NCBI RefSeq assembly: GCF_033807715.1
Contig: NC_084590.1
Location: forward strand, 1,088,501-1,152,500
From: Cololabis saira
Taxonomy: Eukaryota > Chordata > Actinopteri > Beloniformes > Belonidae
Direction: 5' to 3'
Length of the DNA stretch: 64,000 bases
A program made the translations under genes and the position numbers. Below, piece after piece: positions 48,536 to 59,782 of the stretch (its first letter is position 1; every line of letters starts with the position of its first letter). The notes under the pieces are model-generated. The model saw only the letters and a program-made list of their open reading frames with translations, ran no database searches and was not told the origin of the DNA.

Positions 48536-48654
48536 CTATAAACTACCCTTTCGTTATTTTAATCTGAGTTTATATTTGTTTTTAAAGCATTTATTGAAAA
48601 CGAAAGTACTACCTCGCCATGTTGGATTCTGCTGCCTCGTAGCTCTCGTAGCTC

Positions 48655-48960
48655 TTAGTTCTTAGTTTCTGCCATAACCTTTGAATGGTTTGATATAGAG
48701 AGTCATGGGTGGTGTCACCTGCTAAATGTCCAGGTCTGAAGAATCTACATGCAAGTCATACAAGCGCTTCCACAGCAGCCTGAACGTGCACAAGGGTGCG
48801 AGGGCCCGTTCATCCTTACTCAATTATAACTATAGTTTAAGTCTAACTTTCCTTTATACTGCCACTACAATGTAACTTTTTTTTTCTCTTCCTCACACTT
48901 CATATATTTATTATGTAAAGCACCTTGCATTGCCTTGTCGCTGAAATGTGCTAATAAATA
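48655..48960 (+). repeat. Repeat family F, copy 3
   Basis: ttagttcttagtttctgcca, aacctttgaatggtttgata, taaatgtccaggtctgaag, catgcaagtcatacaagcgc, gtgcgagggcccgttcatcc. It abuts the 5' end of the L1 element at about 48650. Confidence 0.7.
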
Positions 48961-48984
48961 TAAGGCAAATAAATTTGCCCTGCC

Positions 48985-49223
48985 TTGCCTAAAGTCGGTT
49001 GAATATGGGTAGATGAGTGATTATGGAGTGCTGGCAAGCAACCATCATCCAACATCTAGTCAATCTAACCTCACTATAATTAGACGTCAATCCAACAATT
49101 TTAAAATCTATATCCTAAACCAATTATAATCAAATGTTGGAATAAAACATTGATCCAACCTCACACTAACTTCAGGTGTTCACTATCGCTGGCCAAGATT
49201 AAATACTCAAAGAACAGTATGTA
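48985..49223 (+). repeat. Repeat family C, copy 2, left part
   Basis: ggttgaatatgggtagatga ... gtgctggcaagcaaccatca ... aattagacgtcaatccaac, split at 49223 by a Tc1 element and resuming at 50487-50650. Compared with copy 1 it lacks the hAT insertion. Confidence 0.75.
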
Positions 49224-50486
49224 CAGTGCCTTGCAAAAGTATTTGGTCCCCTTGAACTTTGTGACCTTTTGCCACATTTCAGGCTTCAAACATAAAGATA
49301 TAAAACTGTAATTTTTGTGAAAAATCAACAACAAGTGGGACACAATCATGAAGTGGAACAAAATTTATTGGATATTTCAAACTTTTTTAACAAATAAAAA
49401 ACTGAAACAGTGGTCGTGCAAAATTATTCAGCCCCTTTACTTTCAGTGCAGCAAACTCTGTCCAGAAGTTCAGTCAGGATCTCTGAATGATCCAGTGTTG
49501 ACCTAAATGACTAATGATGATAAATGGAATCCACCTGTGTGTAATCACGTCTCCGTATAAATGCACCGGCACTGTGATCGTCTCAGACGTCCGTTTAAAG
49601 CGCAGAGAGCATCATGAAGAACAAGGAACACACCAGGCAGGTCCGAGATACTGTTGTGGAGAAGTTTAAAGCTGGATTTGGATACAAAAAATTTGAAGGT
49701 GCTCTGGTCAGATGAGACCAAAATCGAACTTTTTGGCAACAATGCAAGACGTTATGTTTGGCGTAAAAGCAACACAGCTCATCACCCTCAACACACGATC
49801 CCCACTGTCAAACATGGTGGTGGCAGCATCATGGTTTGGGCCTGCTTTTCTTCAGCAGGGACAGGGAAGATGGTTAAAATTGATGGGAAGATGGATGGAG
49901 CCAAATACAGGACCATTCTGGAAGAAAACCTGATGGAGTCTGCAAAAGACCTGAGACTGGGACGGAGATTTGTCTTCCAACAAGACAATGATCCAAAACA
50001 TAAGGAAAAATCTACAATGGAATGGTTAAAAAAAAACATATCCAGGTGTTAGAATGGCCAAGTCAAAGTCCAGACCTGAATCCAATCGAGAATTTATGGA
50101 AAGAACTGAAAACTGCTGTTCACAAACGCTCTCCATCCAACCTCCAGCTGTTTTGCAAGAAGGAATGGGCAAAAATTTCAGTCTCTCAATGTGCAAAACT
50201 GATAGAGACAAACCCCAAGCGATTTACAGCTGTAATCGCAGCAAAAGGTGGCGCTACAAAGTATTAATTTAAGGGGGCTGAATAATTTTGCACGCCCAAT
50301 TTTTCAGTTTTTGATTTGTTAAAAAAGTTTTAAATATCCAATAAATTTCGTTCCATTTCATGATTGTGTCCCACTTGTTGTTGATTCTTCACAAAAAATT
50401 ACAGTTTTATATCTTTATGTTTGAAGCCTGAAATGTGGCAAAAGGTCACAAAGTTCAAGGGGGCCAAATACTTTCGCAAGGCACTG
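49224..50486 (+). mobile_element. Tc1/mariner element, 1.26 kb, internally deleted
   Basis: The terminal inverted repeats begin cagtgccttgcaaaagtatt on the left and cagtgccttgcgaaagtatt on the opposite strand at the right. They match over about 95 bp with small differences. TA flanks both ends (49222-49223 and 50487-50488), as required for Tc1/mariner. Confidence 0.95.
49613..50267 (+). pseudogene. Tc1-like transposase, DNA-binding domain deleted
   Basis: An ATG at 49613 begins MKNKEHTRQVRDTVVEKFKA. At about 49685 the text jumps to LDTKNLKVLWSDETKIELFG, so most of the paired-like DNA-binding domain is missing. The catalytic domain is otherwise present: WSDETK (first Asp), VKHGGGSIMVWACFSSAG, FQQDNDPKH (second Asp), and after a frameshift at about 50035 (poly-A run) [19 protein letters not shown] (the Glu), giving a DD34E pattern. 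It ends AAKGGATKY. Confidence 0.9.
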
Positions 50487-50650
50487 TAGTCTGCTTATTT
50501 CCGCCACTTTTTATTTGTGGATTTGTTGAAGATGAATGATTTAAAATGTGTGTATTTTTATGTATTTGTTGAATCCGAACAATATTCTTAGTTGCTGTGA
50601 AGTTGAATAAAGTTCGACTTACTTGACTGTTTTGTTTCACTTTATATATG
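50487..50650 (+). repeat. Repeat family C, copy 2, right part
   Basis: tccgccactttttatttgtg ... gatgaatgatttaaaatgtg, parallel to 21590-21720 in copy 1. Confidence 0.75.
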
Positions 50651-51394
50651 TTTTATCATGCAACCTATAAGCCAATAAGCTTTATGTATGAAATTAGACC
50701 CGTTCATTGATATTACACCTTGTAATGCGTTGCACTTTATGGTCCACAAATATGGTAAATATTTGCCTAAAAGGGAAAAACTGAACTTTAATATCCAACT
50801 TGTAACACGTGATTATTATTACAGAAGGTTGAGTATATGATCAGGTACTAATTGGAAACCCAGCCAGAGATCAGAGCTAATCTAATCATCAAAATTCCAC
50901 CTGGGATTCACTATCTGTCTCTTTGTGTGTTTCTGCAATAGAAATAGGACCAGTTGTGGCTGTGGCAGAAGCTCCAGTGCCCGTGCAGCTGCGCAAACAA
51001 ACATGAACTGATTGCTGCAGATATGATTGGCAGTGAGGAGGAGCCAGCCAGTTATGAGCTGATTTGGTGTGAGCATACATCAGTTTCTGAGTGATGAGTG
51101 TTTGCATAAATCTAAATTATGTTTTCTTTTTTGGCCTCACAGAAATAACATAACTATCACATATTTGGCCTTTTAAAAAAGTATTTATCATATATTGTTT
51201 AGGCCCTTAAACTATTGTACAAGTACAATAATTATCATATATCTAACAACAGTGTTTCAGTTTGAGGATTTAGCCAATTTCCATTGTGTTGGATTAACCT
51301 TTGTAAATTGTAACTGTAAACAGTGTTATTGCACATTTGGTGGTGTATTGCACTGGTCAGAGATGGATGAGATAGATGAGATGGCAGGATTAAA
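50651..51394. other. Unique AT-rich sequence, no gene seen
   Basis: No coding exon or transposon terminus is recognised. Confidence 0.45.
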
Positions 51395-51640
51395 TTAGGG
51401 TTGGGGGGGTGGGTCGGATAATGAGTGGTGGGCAGGTGGCTGTGCGTGTGTAGGGGGGGGGGGTTGGTGGATGTGTATGTTTCTGAGGAGGAGTGTGTGT
51501 GAGGGGGGAAGTGTATGGGTGTATGTGTGTGGGTGTTTGTGGGGCGTGTATGTTGCAAGAGGAGGGGGTATGTGTGAGGGGGAGGTGCATGGGTGCATGT
51601 GTGGGGAGGGGTGAAGGACGCTACAGCTCTGGGGAAAAAA
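51395..51640. repeat. G/T-rich low-complexity block
   Basis: Runs of G with tgtgtgtg and gtgggtgtttgtggg, strongly purine/keto-skewed. The overlapping His/Pro/Thr-rich open frames on the minus strand are artefacts. Confidence 0.85.
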
Positions 51641-52465
51641 AAACACTGTTTCTCAGCTGGTTAGTCCTTGTTTTAATAATCCTGTAGCTCTTCCCCGATG
51701 GCATTGGCCCAATCAGGAAGTGTCCAGGGTGGCTACTGTCCATGTAGATGGCTCGCTCTCTTCTCTGCACATGATCAGCGTACACATATCAAAGTCCGGG
51801 ATCTTAGCTCCCACAATCCTCGCCTCTGGCAGAGGATGCTCTCTACACTGCTCCTGTAGAATTGTCTGAGCAGTCGAGGAGCCAGACCCGCCTTCCTCAG
51901 TTTCCATAGGAAGAACAGCAAGAAGCAAAACCAGACCAAAGAACTCTCATCCCGACGTTTATCCATCCTAGTTTTTTTAAATGACACCTGTCTGATGGGG
52001 ATTAATCTTGCTGATGAATGGACAATACAACATTCTACACGCCCACACAGGTTACGTTTTGTTTTTCAGATAACGCCTGTCGACTCACCTTCCCTCCCCT
52101 CAACTTGCCTTCAGGCCCGAGGTGACAAATGACATGCCTTGCATTTACATTGCCAACGAGCATTGAACCAGCATCATCCAGCGATATTAGCGGGATCCGA
52201 TCTAATATACCTTGACAGCTCCTCAGCTCTGATGTGGGGTGGGGGTTGTGTCACTCCCCTGGTCCTCCTGAAGTCTGATTACCTCTTTTGTTTTGGTAGT
52301 GCATATTCAATTAACACGAGAAAACCACAGGGCACACACACACACACAGCAGACAGACTACATAATATGACCACAGTCATAACACCCCCACACCCAAGAA
52401 TTAAACATACTCCTAAATGTTTAATTCCTGTGGATCTGAGGAACACCTAGACAAAGCGTCCGCTA
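51641..52465. other. Unique sequence, no gene seen
   Basis: Includes a short (CA)n at about 52332. No coding pattern is recognised. Confidence 0.45.
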
Positions 52466-53107
52466 TCACATTTTCGGTGCCCTTTTTTTGGTGAATCTGC
52501 AGATTGAAATCCTGAAGGAGAAGAGACCAGAGACCATAAGCCGCTGGTTAGAATTACACATGTGCGCGAGGAATACTAACGGGTTGTGATCTGTGTACAC
52601 TTGTACAGGCTGTGAACTAGACCCGAGATAAACCTCGAAATACTGAAGAGCAAGCAGGAGGGCAAGAGCTTCCTTCTCAATAGTGCTATAATTAAGCTGG
52701 TGCTTATTAAACTTGCTTGAGAAGTAGCACACAGAGTGATCAATAGCCTGATCATCCTCTTGCAAGCGAACCGCACAGGCGCCGCACAAACTGGCGCCAA
52801 CCTTCAGTTTAAAGGGTTGCGTAAAGCAGGGTGCAGCGAGGACTGGGGCACTACACAGTAACGCCTTGGCAGACTGGAAGGCAGCCTGGCACGCGGGGGA
52901 CCAAACTAATGCTTTCGAGGGACTTACTAGGCTTGTGAGAGGAGCCACCACTTCAGAAAAGTTTAGACAGAAACCATGATAATATCCACACATTCCAAGA
53001 AAACGGCGCAGTGTTTTCTTGGACTGTGGGACCGGGAAATCAATAACCGCCTGCACTTTTTCGGCCAACGGACGCACCTGAACAATCAGAAATGCAGGTA
53101 GTTCCAA
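52466..53107 (-). pseudogene. Ty3/Gypsy RNase H fragment (second lineage)
   Basis: The open frame reads VIDFPVPQSKKTLRRFLGMC, LTSLVSPSKALVWSPACQAA, KLKVGASLCGACAVRLQEDD and LLALQYFEVYLGSSSQPVQV, then YTDHNPLVFLAHM. This is the tether/RNase H section of a Ty3/Gypsy pol. Usual Asp and Glu positions appear conserved only in part (KVGASLCG replaces the first Asp). It differs clearly from the 37-38 kb relic. Both ends are truncated. Confidence 0.82.
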
Positions 53108-53751
53108 AAAGTGTACTTAACTTTTTCCTGCAAATCTGTGTATCTGTATGTATTTGTTTTTTTGGAATAAATGTGAAAGGCATGGAGAAACTTAATTTGT
53201 CAACATTGAAGATTGTTATTTTGCATAGACCAAAAATCTATGCCAAATCATCCTGATGGTCTCTTGGATGTTTGTGTAAAATCTGAAAATAAGTCACTGG
53301 TGAGTGATAGCATGCAAATACAAAGAATCACATGTTATCTGAAGTTGTACTTTGGCATATTCTAAAGACATCTGTGAATTGATTTTAATAGACTTTTCAC
53401 TGGTTTGTAATGCTTTTATTGAAATCAATTCCATGAGCTTGGCTTTGCTAAGTTGTATTGACCCGATAACATGTTAACTTTGATGTTGTACTTTTAACAT
53501 TTAACAATTTTCCATGTCAAGTGTACACCTGTCCTATTCGGCTTTCCTCTCCTCATACCAGTGCTGAAGGAAAATGAGCTGTTACCATGATCTCTCAAGC
53601 CTTGACATTTCGTGAACTTAAGGATGAAATAGTACTTACTTTTCTACCTGTCATTTAGGCATTTATTTTTTACTTAGTTGACTTACTTTACAAGGGGAAA
53701 TTAATTCTGGACTGTATTAATGTTCATTGTATTTGTTCCTGTATGTTTTAG
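53108..53751. other. Possible intron upstream of the integrase-core gene
   Basis: No exon is recognised. It ends with the acceptor TTTTAG at 53746-53751. Confidence 0.4.
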
Positions 53752-55601
53752 ATTATGTACCTTAAGGTAGCAGACAACAACAGATCCGATACCCACCTGA
53801 AATTCTTCAATGAAGCTGTGCATGAGCATGGGTTTCCTCTGAGGTTGTGATATTTCATTGTGATTTATTTATCTATTTATATTTTTTACTGATTTAAATA
53901 TGCCTTGAGTTGGCTGCTGATTGACCTTTCAAAGCAAAACCTGCAATCTCTCTCTCTCTTGTTTCATTTTATTTATCACACAAAATTAAATATTGTGAGT
54001 AACTTTTGTTTCTTAAATCAGGTGTAAGAAAAATCATGTTTTATTGTCAGAGTGAGAGGGGATCACGGAGGAGAAAATGTGGGGATAGCTGAATTAATGT
54101 TCTCAGTTCGTGGAACTGACATTAACAGCTTCATTGTGAAATACCTACCATAAGCTATTGTTATGACAATATCCTCACCAAAAATTCTACTTACCACAAT
54201 GAAAAGAATGAAACAATTGTAAACGTTTTTACAATTTCCTTCACTCCTATGTCGTTGATTTAATTACAAACATTGCCATTTATTTAATGGCTGAGGGAAA
54301 TTAAATGTATTCAAAAGGTCTTAATTCAATTCAATTCAATTTTATTTATATAGCGTCTAATACAACAGAGTTGTCTCTAGACGCTTTACAGAGACCCATA
54401 CCCAGAACATTAAAGGACATTAATTTATAAAATGTATTTCCTTTTGTGTTTTTAAAGGATTGAGCGCCTCTGGCGGGATTTGTTCATGAGTGTGACAGGA
54501 GTCTATTACAATATCCTGCACTCTCTTGAAGACGGACACTTCCTAGACATCAGCGACGTCCTTAAACTTTTCTGCTGCCATTATGTCTTCCTACCGCGCA
54601 TTCAGGCCAGCCTAGATGTCTTCAGCGATGCGTGGAACAACCATCCCATCAGGACTGAGAACCTGACCCCAAATCAGTTGTGGCAAGTTGGCCAGGCTCT
54701 TTACCCTGTTGTAGATCCGGATCCTGCTAATGCATTAGTATTATTGATCTTCAATTTATTAAAACTACACACTTTAACTACCATAGGGATGTTCCAATTA
54801 TTGTGACTAAAATGTGAAATATTACTATTTATTGATCAGTTTGATACAATTAGTTTAAACAGTGATAGGGCTACTACAATAATTCGGCTCAATTTTTCAA
54901 AAACAGCTGCCTAACATCCACATAGTCACTGTTTATAAAAAGTAGTGTAGTCTTTAGCTTTTATTCTATGCCGACTTTAAGACCTCTGTGGAAATAATTC
55001 TGTCATTGATCAATATCATTTTTGGGTAGGAAATAGTCACTGGAATGTGATGTGTTTTGAGATGTAAATGAGTTCAGCTTTGTTCTTTGACCACAGTATA
55101 AATAAGGAAGTAAACCTCCTCCTGAAGAGGTTTGGTTCATTGTCCCAGGGTTTCAGATGTTTCTCTGAAAATAAGCCTGTTGAAGATACTGGTTTTAATA
55201 AAACTTGGTCTTTAATAAGTTAGTAAACCTTAATGTTGTAACACTGTTTTTATAAATATAATGTAATGGATTCTGTTACCTAACCTTTTTGTTTTTAGTA
55301 GTGGTATTGGAAAAAAATCCACAATTGTAAATTTGTTAAAAAATAATTATTTTGCATATTTCTCTTTCACACAACTGTCTTTTAGGTAATACCCATCACA
55401 GAGATTCAATGGGAGGATAGTGGCTACACAAATGAGCCTCGTCCTGGTGTTACTATCCCTGAACTGGACAGTCCTCTTTCTGAACTGGAAACCATGGCTA
55501 TGCAAGACAACATAGATCCATTGCAGCAATCTGACTGTTTCAGAGCTGACATCTATGTTAACACTCTCCAATACATGCAGCACTTTCTTGAGTCCAGATA
55601 A
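53752..55601 (+). CDS. Integrase-core (rve-like) domain gene, C-terminal exons
   Basis: The exons seen are 53752-53843 (IMYLKVADNNRSDTHLKFFN, HEHGFPLR), 54051 to about 54150 (VRGDHGGENVGIAELMFSV), 54458 to about 54740 (IERLWRDLFMSVTGVYYNIL, DAWNNHPIRTENLTPNQLWQ) and 55386-55601 (ITEIQWEDSGYTNEPRPGV ... stop TAA at 55599). The first join keeps the frame, and the pattern (MYLKVADNN, DHGGENV, RIERLWRD, HPIRTEN-TPNQLW) matches a family of integrase-core proteins found in many copies in fish and cnidarians. The Asp of DHGGEN and the Glu of IERLW are candidate catalytic residues. A short stretch expected between exons 2 and 3 (around the HNQ of a usual VHNQR motif) is missing. The first exons are not found. 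It is probably a relic or a partly annotated mobile gene. Confidence 0.7.
54323..54415 (-). mobile_element. L2-type 3' tail in an intron
   Basis: ttcaattcaattcaatttta, then tttatatagcgtctaataca and tctctagacgctttacagag match the 3' end of the full-length L2 at 40286. About 93 bp, inserted between exons 2 and 3 of the integrase-core gene. Confidence 0.85.
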
Positions 55602-55674
55602 AAGAACATGGGGCCGAACTAAAGTAGAACATTACTTATTGTGCCCACAATTCCCCATACTGACACATTTGCCC

Positions 55675-56790
55675 CTACACAAGTCCAAAGCCAGAATCTA
55701 TGGAGGTGAGGGCCATCATTAAGTCCTGCTGAATACTTGTATAGCTCTGGTAGTGGCTGGGGAGCTTCAACTTCATGAAGCAAGTGAGAGCCACTGGATA
55801 GGTAGAAGTTACAACTTCCACTTTCAAGTTTCCAGTTGGGCGTTCCCACCCAACCCAGAACTTGGTCAGCTCACGCAGCACATCTGGAGTTGCTGTGGAA
55901 AAGGAAATTGTACTTGTAAATTGTACTGTAAATTCTTTAGAATTGTCTGTATAACTGATTCAGAATATGCAAAACTTTCTTCTAATAGTTACCTGAATCT
56001 ATTACACATAACCATCTTACCTCTCACCACATGCACTTGCATGAAATGATATAATTTCAGCTGGGTATGATACATGACAGATTGGGCAAATCTGCAAGAG
56101 AGAAGGAAAAAAAAACATCTGTAAAAAACTTGTCATACATAAAATTACTATACGAATATTGAAATGTGTTAAGCACATCTTGCAGACAAGTTATGTTCAC
56201 TCGTGAAAGGAAATATGATATGATCCTCAAGTTTGTAAATATGTGTAACGGTTAAAAAAAAAATCTGTTTGAGATGTGTTATGGAAAATTCATTTATATT
56301 TCTGGAAGCATTAAATCATTCTGAACTAAAACCTCGGCTTACTTTATTTTAGGATTTATTAATACTTTCTTACTAAACTTCAAAGCAAAATAGAAGATAA
56401 AAGGTTTCATTAATGCTCATGGTAGATGGGACTGGGTGCTCATGAACGGAAGAATCCTCATCCATACATGTCCCAGATTCATTCTCCTAAAAGATAAAAC
56501 ACATTTTGAAAAGTATATAATAAACAAATACTTAGAGATAGGAGACATGACGTAATACAGCTTACAGTTGATGAGCCATCACGTCCCTCTACATGCAATG
56601 GCAACAGTTGCAAAGGCATTTGACTTCCACATGCAATGCATTTGGATTGTGGCATCTTGGAAAACTGTAAGTGGTTCTGTAGAAAGCTTCTCCTGTAGTG
56701 GAACAACAAATAGTATGTTTTTCCCATTGTTAGATGCCGATTTAAGAAGCCTGGTGGAGTAACCCTCAGCATCAGTTGGAATCACGACCA
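55675..56790 (-). pseudogene. G2E3-like (zinc fingers and HECT C-terminus) gene, truncated
   Basis: The minus-strand exons are about 56790-56566 (DAEGYSTRLLKSASNNGKNI, FVVPLQEKL, then in a shifted frame MPQSKCIACGSQMPLQLLPL), 56486 to about 56405 (acidic ENESGTCMDEDSS), 56091-56021 (ICPICHVSYPAEIISFHASA, CGER) and 55892-55675 (ELTKFWVGWERPTGNLKVEV, TCFMKLKLPSHYQSYTSIQQ, SGFGLV stop). Splice signals are canonical at 56566, 56486, 56091, 56021 and 55892. The order (CxxC finger, CPIC finger, HECT C-lobe end) fits the fish family annotated as G2/M phase-specific E3 ubiquitin ligase-like. The bulk of the HECT domain is absent, and one frameshift lies in the first exon. It converges tail-to-tail with the integrase-core gene, 73 bp apart. 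Confidence 0.65.
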
Positions 56791-56792
56791 CC

Positions 56793-57860
56793 GATAGGGG
56801 GGGACTCTACCCATGGCAGCCCCCTACGGGTGGTTGAGAAGTGCAGAGAAGTATATGTCAACCGAGACCAAGGCATGGTCTGATTAAACAATTGAATCAT
56901 AATTATACCCAGATATTGAGGTGAGCAGTGAGCTATGCACCATAAATAAGTCGATACGGGTAAAAGTCTGATGCATCTCATTCTTTTTAGGTTTGAAATA
57001 TTGCTAGGTATCAGAAATGCTGAATTTATCCTTCAAGGTTTCAATCACCTCGATCTAGACCATTGTACTGGGGTAGTAGGGTGACATACTGAAGGGTCCA
57101 GCCAACAATTGAAATTGTTGTTGGGACCAATTTGTCCAATCAACTATAAACCTGCCAGGGTCTGATATTGAATCAACTTGAAAGAAGGGGAGAGCTTTGT
57201 GCAAAATAATTGCAATACCTCTTAATCTACTAGTAAAATAGGAACATAAACTTGTCCCATCCACCCCTCGTTTTAGCCCATCTAACATCCCACATCTTTG
57301 TTCCTCAATTGAGTCTCCTACAGGTAAACTATGTGGCAATAAAGATGTCATAAATAATGCAAAACCTTACTACCCTTTATTGGGTTATTTAGGTCTGCAT
57401 ATTTAGCATTGAGATTCAGCAAGTCTATGAAAAGCCCAGGCACATATTCAGTAAGATCTTTTGTTCCCTCAGGCAGGCCCCACACTCGAGTATTGTAACA
57501 CCTGGAGCGAGATTTTAGATCCTCACATTTTTTTATTATTGTAGGACTCTAGAGTCACAAAGAGTCACTTGGGTAGTTAGCTTTTCCTTATGGTCACTAG
57601 ACGAATGCTCCAACTCCAAAATAGTCAAGTGTTGCAAGTTTCGCCTCTACTCATCCTAGTGCAGTCACCACCTCTTTCTTTACATACATGGATATGATTG
57701 ATTCAAATTTTTCAGCAATTTCCATCTGAAAGTCGTCATCATTACCCTGATGCTTATAGCATATTGTCATTAGCTGCAGACTCCGATTCCAGGGGTTGAT
57801 GTAGTGGCCTAACGCAGCTCTGTCTGGAAGCTTCAATTTTCAACCATACACCACCATTAC
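56793..57860 (-). pseudogene. L1 LINE 5' fragment (ORF1 and endonuclease)
   Basis: On the minus strand, 57836-57651 resembles a coiled-coil ORF1 segment. 57520-57370 gives NTRVWGLPEGTKDLTEYVPG, the L1 ORF1 RRM (GLPEG). 57351-57055 gives RGIAIILHKALPFFQVDSIS and DPGRFIVDWT, and 56980-56800 gives SDHALVSVDI, both from the endonuclease. Frames are broken at many points. A different, older L1 copy from the one at 45-48 kb. Confidence 0.8.
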
Positions 57861-58389
57861 ATTAATCTTGGCACTGAGGTTGTTACACTATACAAACAAA
57901 GGCCGGGTTTCCCAGATCAGTTAAGTAGCTCTTAACAGCGAAATACTTCTTTCAAACCTTCTTAAGGAGCCTGTGAAAGAAAATCACGTTTCCCAGAGTT
58001 GCTCTTAGCTTAAGTATCTCTTTCATTAAGAAGGAAATGAAAGATGCTGCTGACCCAGTCTTTACAACCATCTTAGTGAACAAAGACTCACAGATCCAGC
58101 CGCGTCAGGCAAATCAATATCACACCAAGCAATGAGATATTAAAACAATGCACCCCGCACAAATTTTGATTTATTTTATACTTTAGATTTATATTGTTTA
58201 GCATTCATTGGTGACAGCAAAGGGGGAAAAAAAAGAAAAATAAGGAATAACAAGTGTGTTCCTGTAGCCTATATGTTTTATGCATTACGCAAAAATAAAA
58301 GGATCATCATTTACCATAATTTGTCTGCACACATCCCACATCTGCGTGCACATATGAGATAATGTACCACACTCAAAAATGTTTCAGGG

Positions 58390-58730
58390 CTTCATCGGGC
58401 ACCTGCCAAGAGTTGTGGTGTCATCGTAGTCACCGCCATGCTCCACAATATGACTGTGCGCGCCGGACCAGATGAGCCGCCTCCCTTGGATGAGGACGCG
58501 GATTCTGAAGACGACGATGCCCCACCTCCGGTCCCTGGACCTCCGGTCCCCGGACCTCCCCGGACCTCCGGTCTTCGGACCTCCGCCGGTCCCTGGACCT
58601 CCGGTCCCTGGACCTCCGAACGATGCCCGAGGAGCACTCCACCAAGCCGGTGTCCAGAGAAGACGGGAGCTCATCGACCTGTTTTTCCGATTTCACTTCC
58701 CTTTCACCAGTCACCAAGCAGTCACCTGAG
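58390..58730 (+). pseudogene. HARBI1-like transposase, C-terminal end
   Basis: It reads VVTAMLHNMTVRAGPDEPPP (the AMLHN motif that follows the catalytic core in PIF/Harbinger transposases), a proline-rich insert built of repeated ctccggtccctggac units, and in a shifted frame RGALHQAGVQRRRELIDLFF, the conserved R-x-x-LI-D end. The DDE catalytic core is missing upstream. The proline-rich insert is a minisatellite. Confidence 0.75.
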
Positions 58731-59139
58731 CACCAACCAACTCCCCTAATCCCCAAACATTAAGAAAAAAAAAAAACTGTCTAAAAACTACTAAACTCCG
58801 CCACTAACTTTCAAGAATACTTTATTGCTGCAATGTTTCAGTGCTTTTTCAGTGCTTTGAAGGTGTAGCATTGAACAATAAAGCAAAGTATTCTTGAAAG
58901 TGTTCGGGAGTTTACATGTGGTTTTGGCTGGAAGAGGCGCGTGTGTCATGCATAAAGCGTACATTACGCACAGACTTATATGGCATGAGTACTCTTGGAG
59001 TAAATCAATAAAATGGTCAATTCACAGGGACCCTCTGTGTAATTTTGAAACCCCTATGAATCACACAACACAAGAATGAAAAGAGAACCAAGTTTAATTC
59101 AACCATGAATATAAACACATGTCAGGAAATGAATCAATA

Positions 59140-59782
59140 TCATGATTCGTCGCCCTCTTCCATACGCCGCAGCACTGCGAGCTTCTCCCTCTCCAGCTCC
59201 ACCAGCGTCTCGCTGCATAGTGGTGATAGCAGGCCGCTGTGTGCGGCCACCCCGCATGCGGACGCCGGTTCTTGCTGGTGCAGGTTGGAGCTCGGGGACA
59301 GGCGGGAGTGCGTGTAGGGCGACGTATTCCTCGGACTCGGTACTTGGAGCCGGGGGCGGGGAGGTTGGTGGTGCTGGTCTGACCCCGCTCCCAGATGGCT
59401 CATCCACCGGTTCCGACAGCCCCTCTATCCCCAGGACATCTACCCCGCCCTCAATGCCCTCAGATGCCGTCTTGCCAATTATGGCCATCACCTTCTCTTC
59501 ATCTGGTGTGAGCTCCGTGTTGGCAGGTGAGCCACCAGCTGCGCGTCTCCACACACCCGCCGTGTGTCTCCAAACATCCGCAAATTCAACGTTGATGAAT
59601 GCAATATTCTGTTTAATAGTGAAAAAGGCAGCTAAATAAACTTCAGAATATTTTTTTGAGGTGAAGGATTCTGTTTTACTAGTCACGAGAATACAATGTG
59701 GTCCTATATGCTGTTCGTTAAGATAATTTGTCCTAATTCGTCCATCTTTCACATTTAATAACAAAACAATACATTTCCTCAT
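59140..59782 (-). pseudogene. Harbinger second gene, Myb-like accessory protein C-terminus
   Basis: The minus-strand frame 59782-59099 contains SPANTELTPDEEKVMAIIGK, GVDVLGIEGLSEPVDEPSGS and a proline-rich linker. The neighbouring frame closes with SETLVELEREKLAVLRRMEE, a coiled-coil end typical of the Myb/SANT accessory proteins of Harbinger elements. The Myb domain itself is not present. One frameshift or a missed splice lies near 59240. This protein normally helps bring the transposase to the nucleus and the element ends. Confidence 0.6.
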
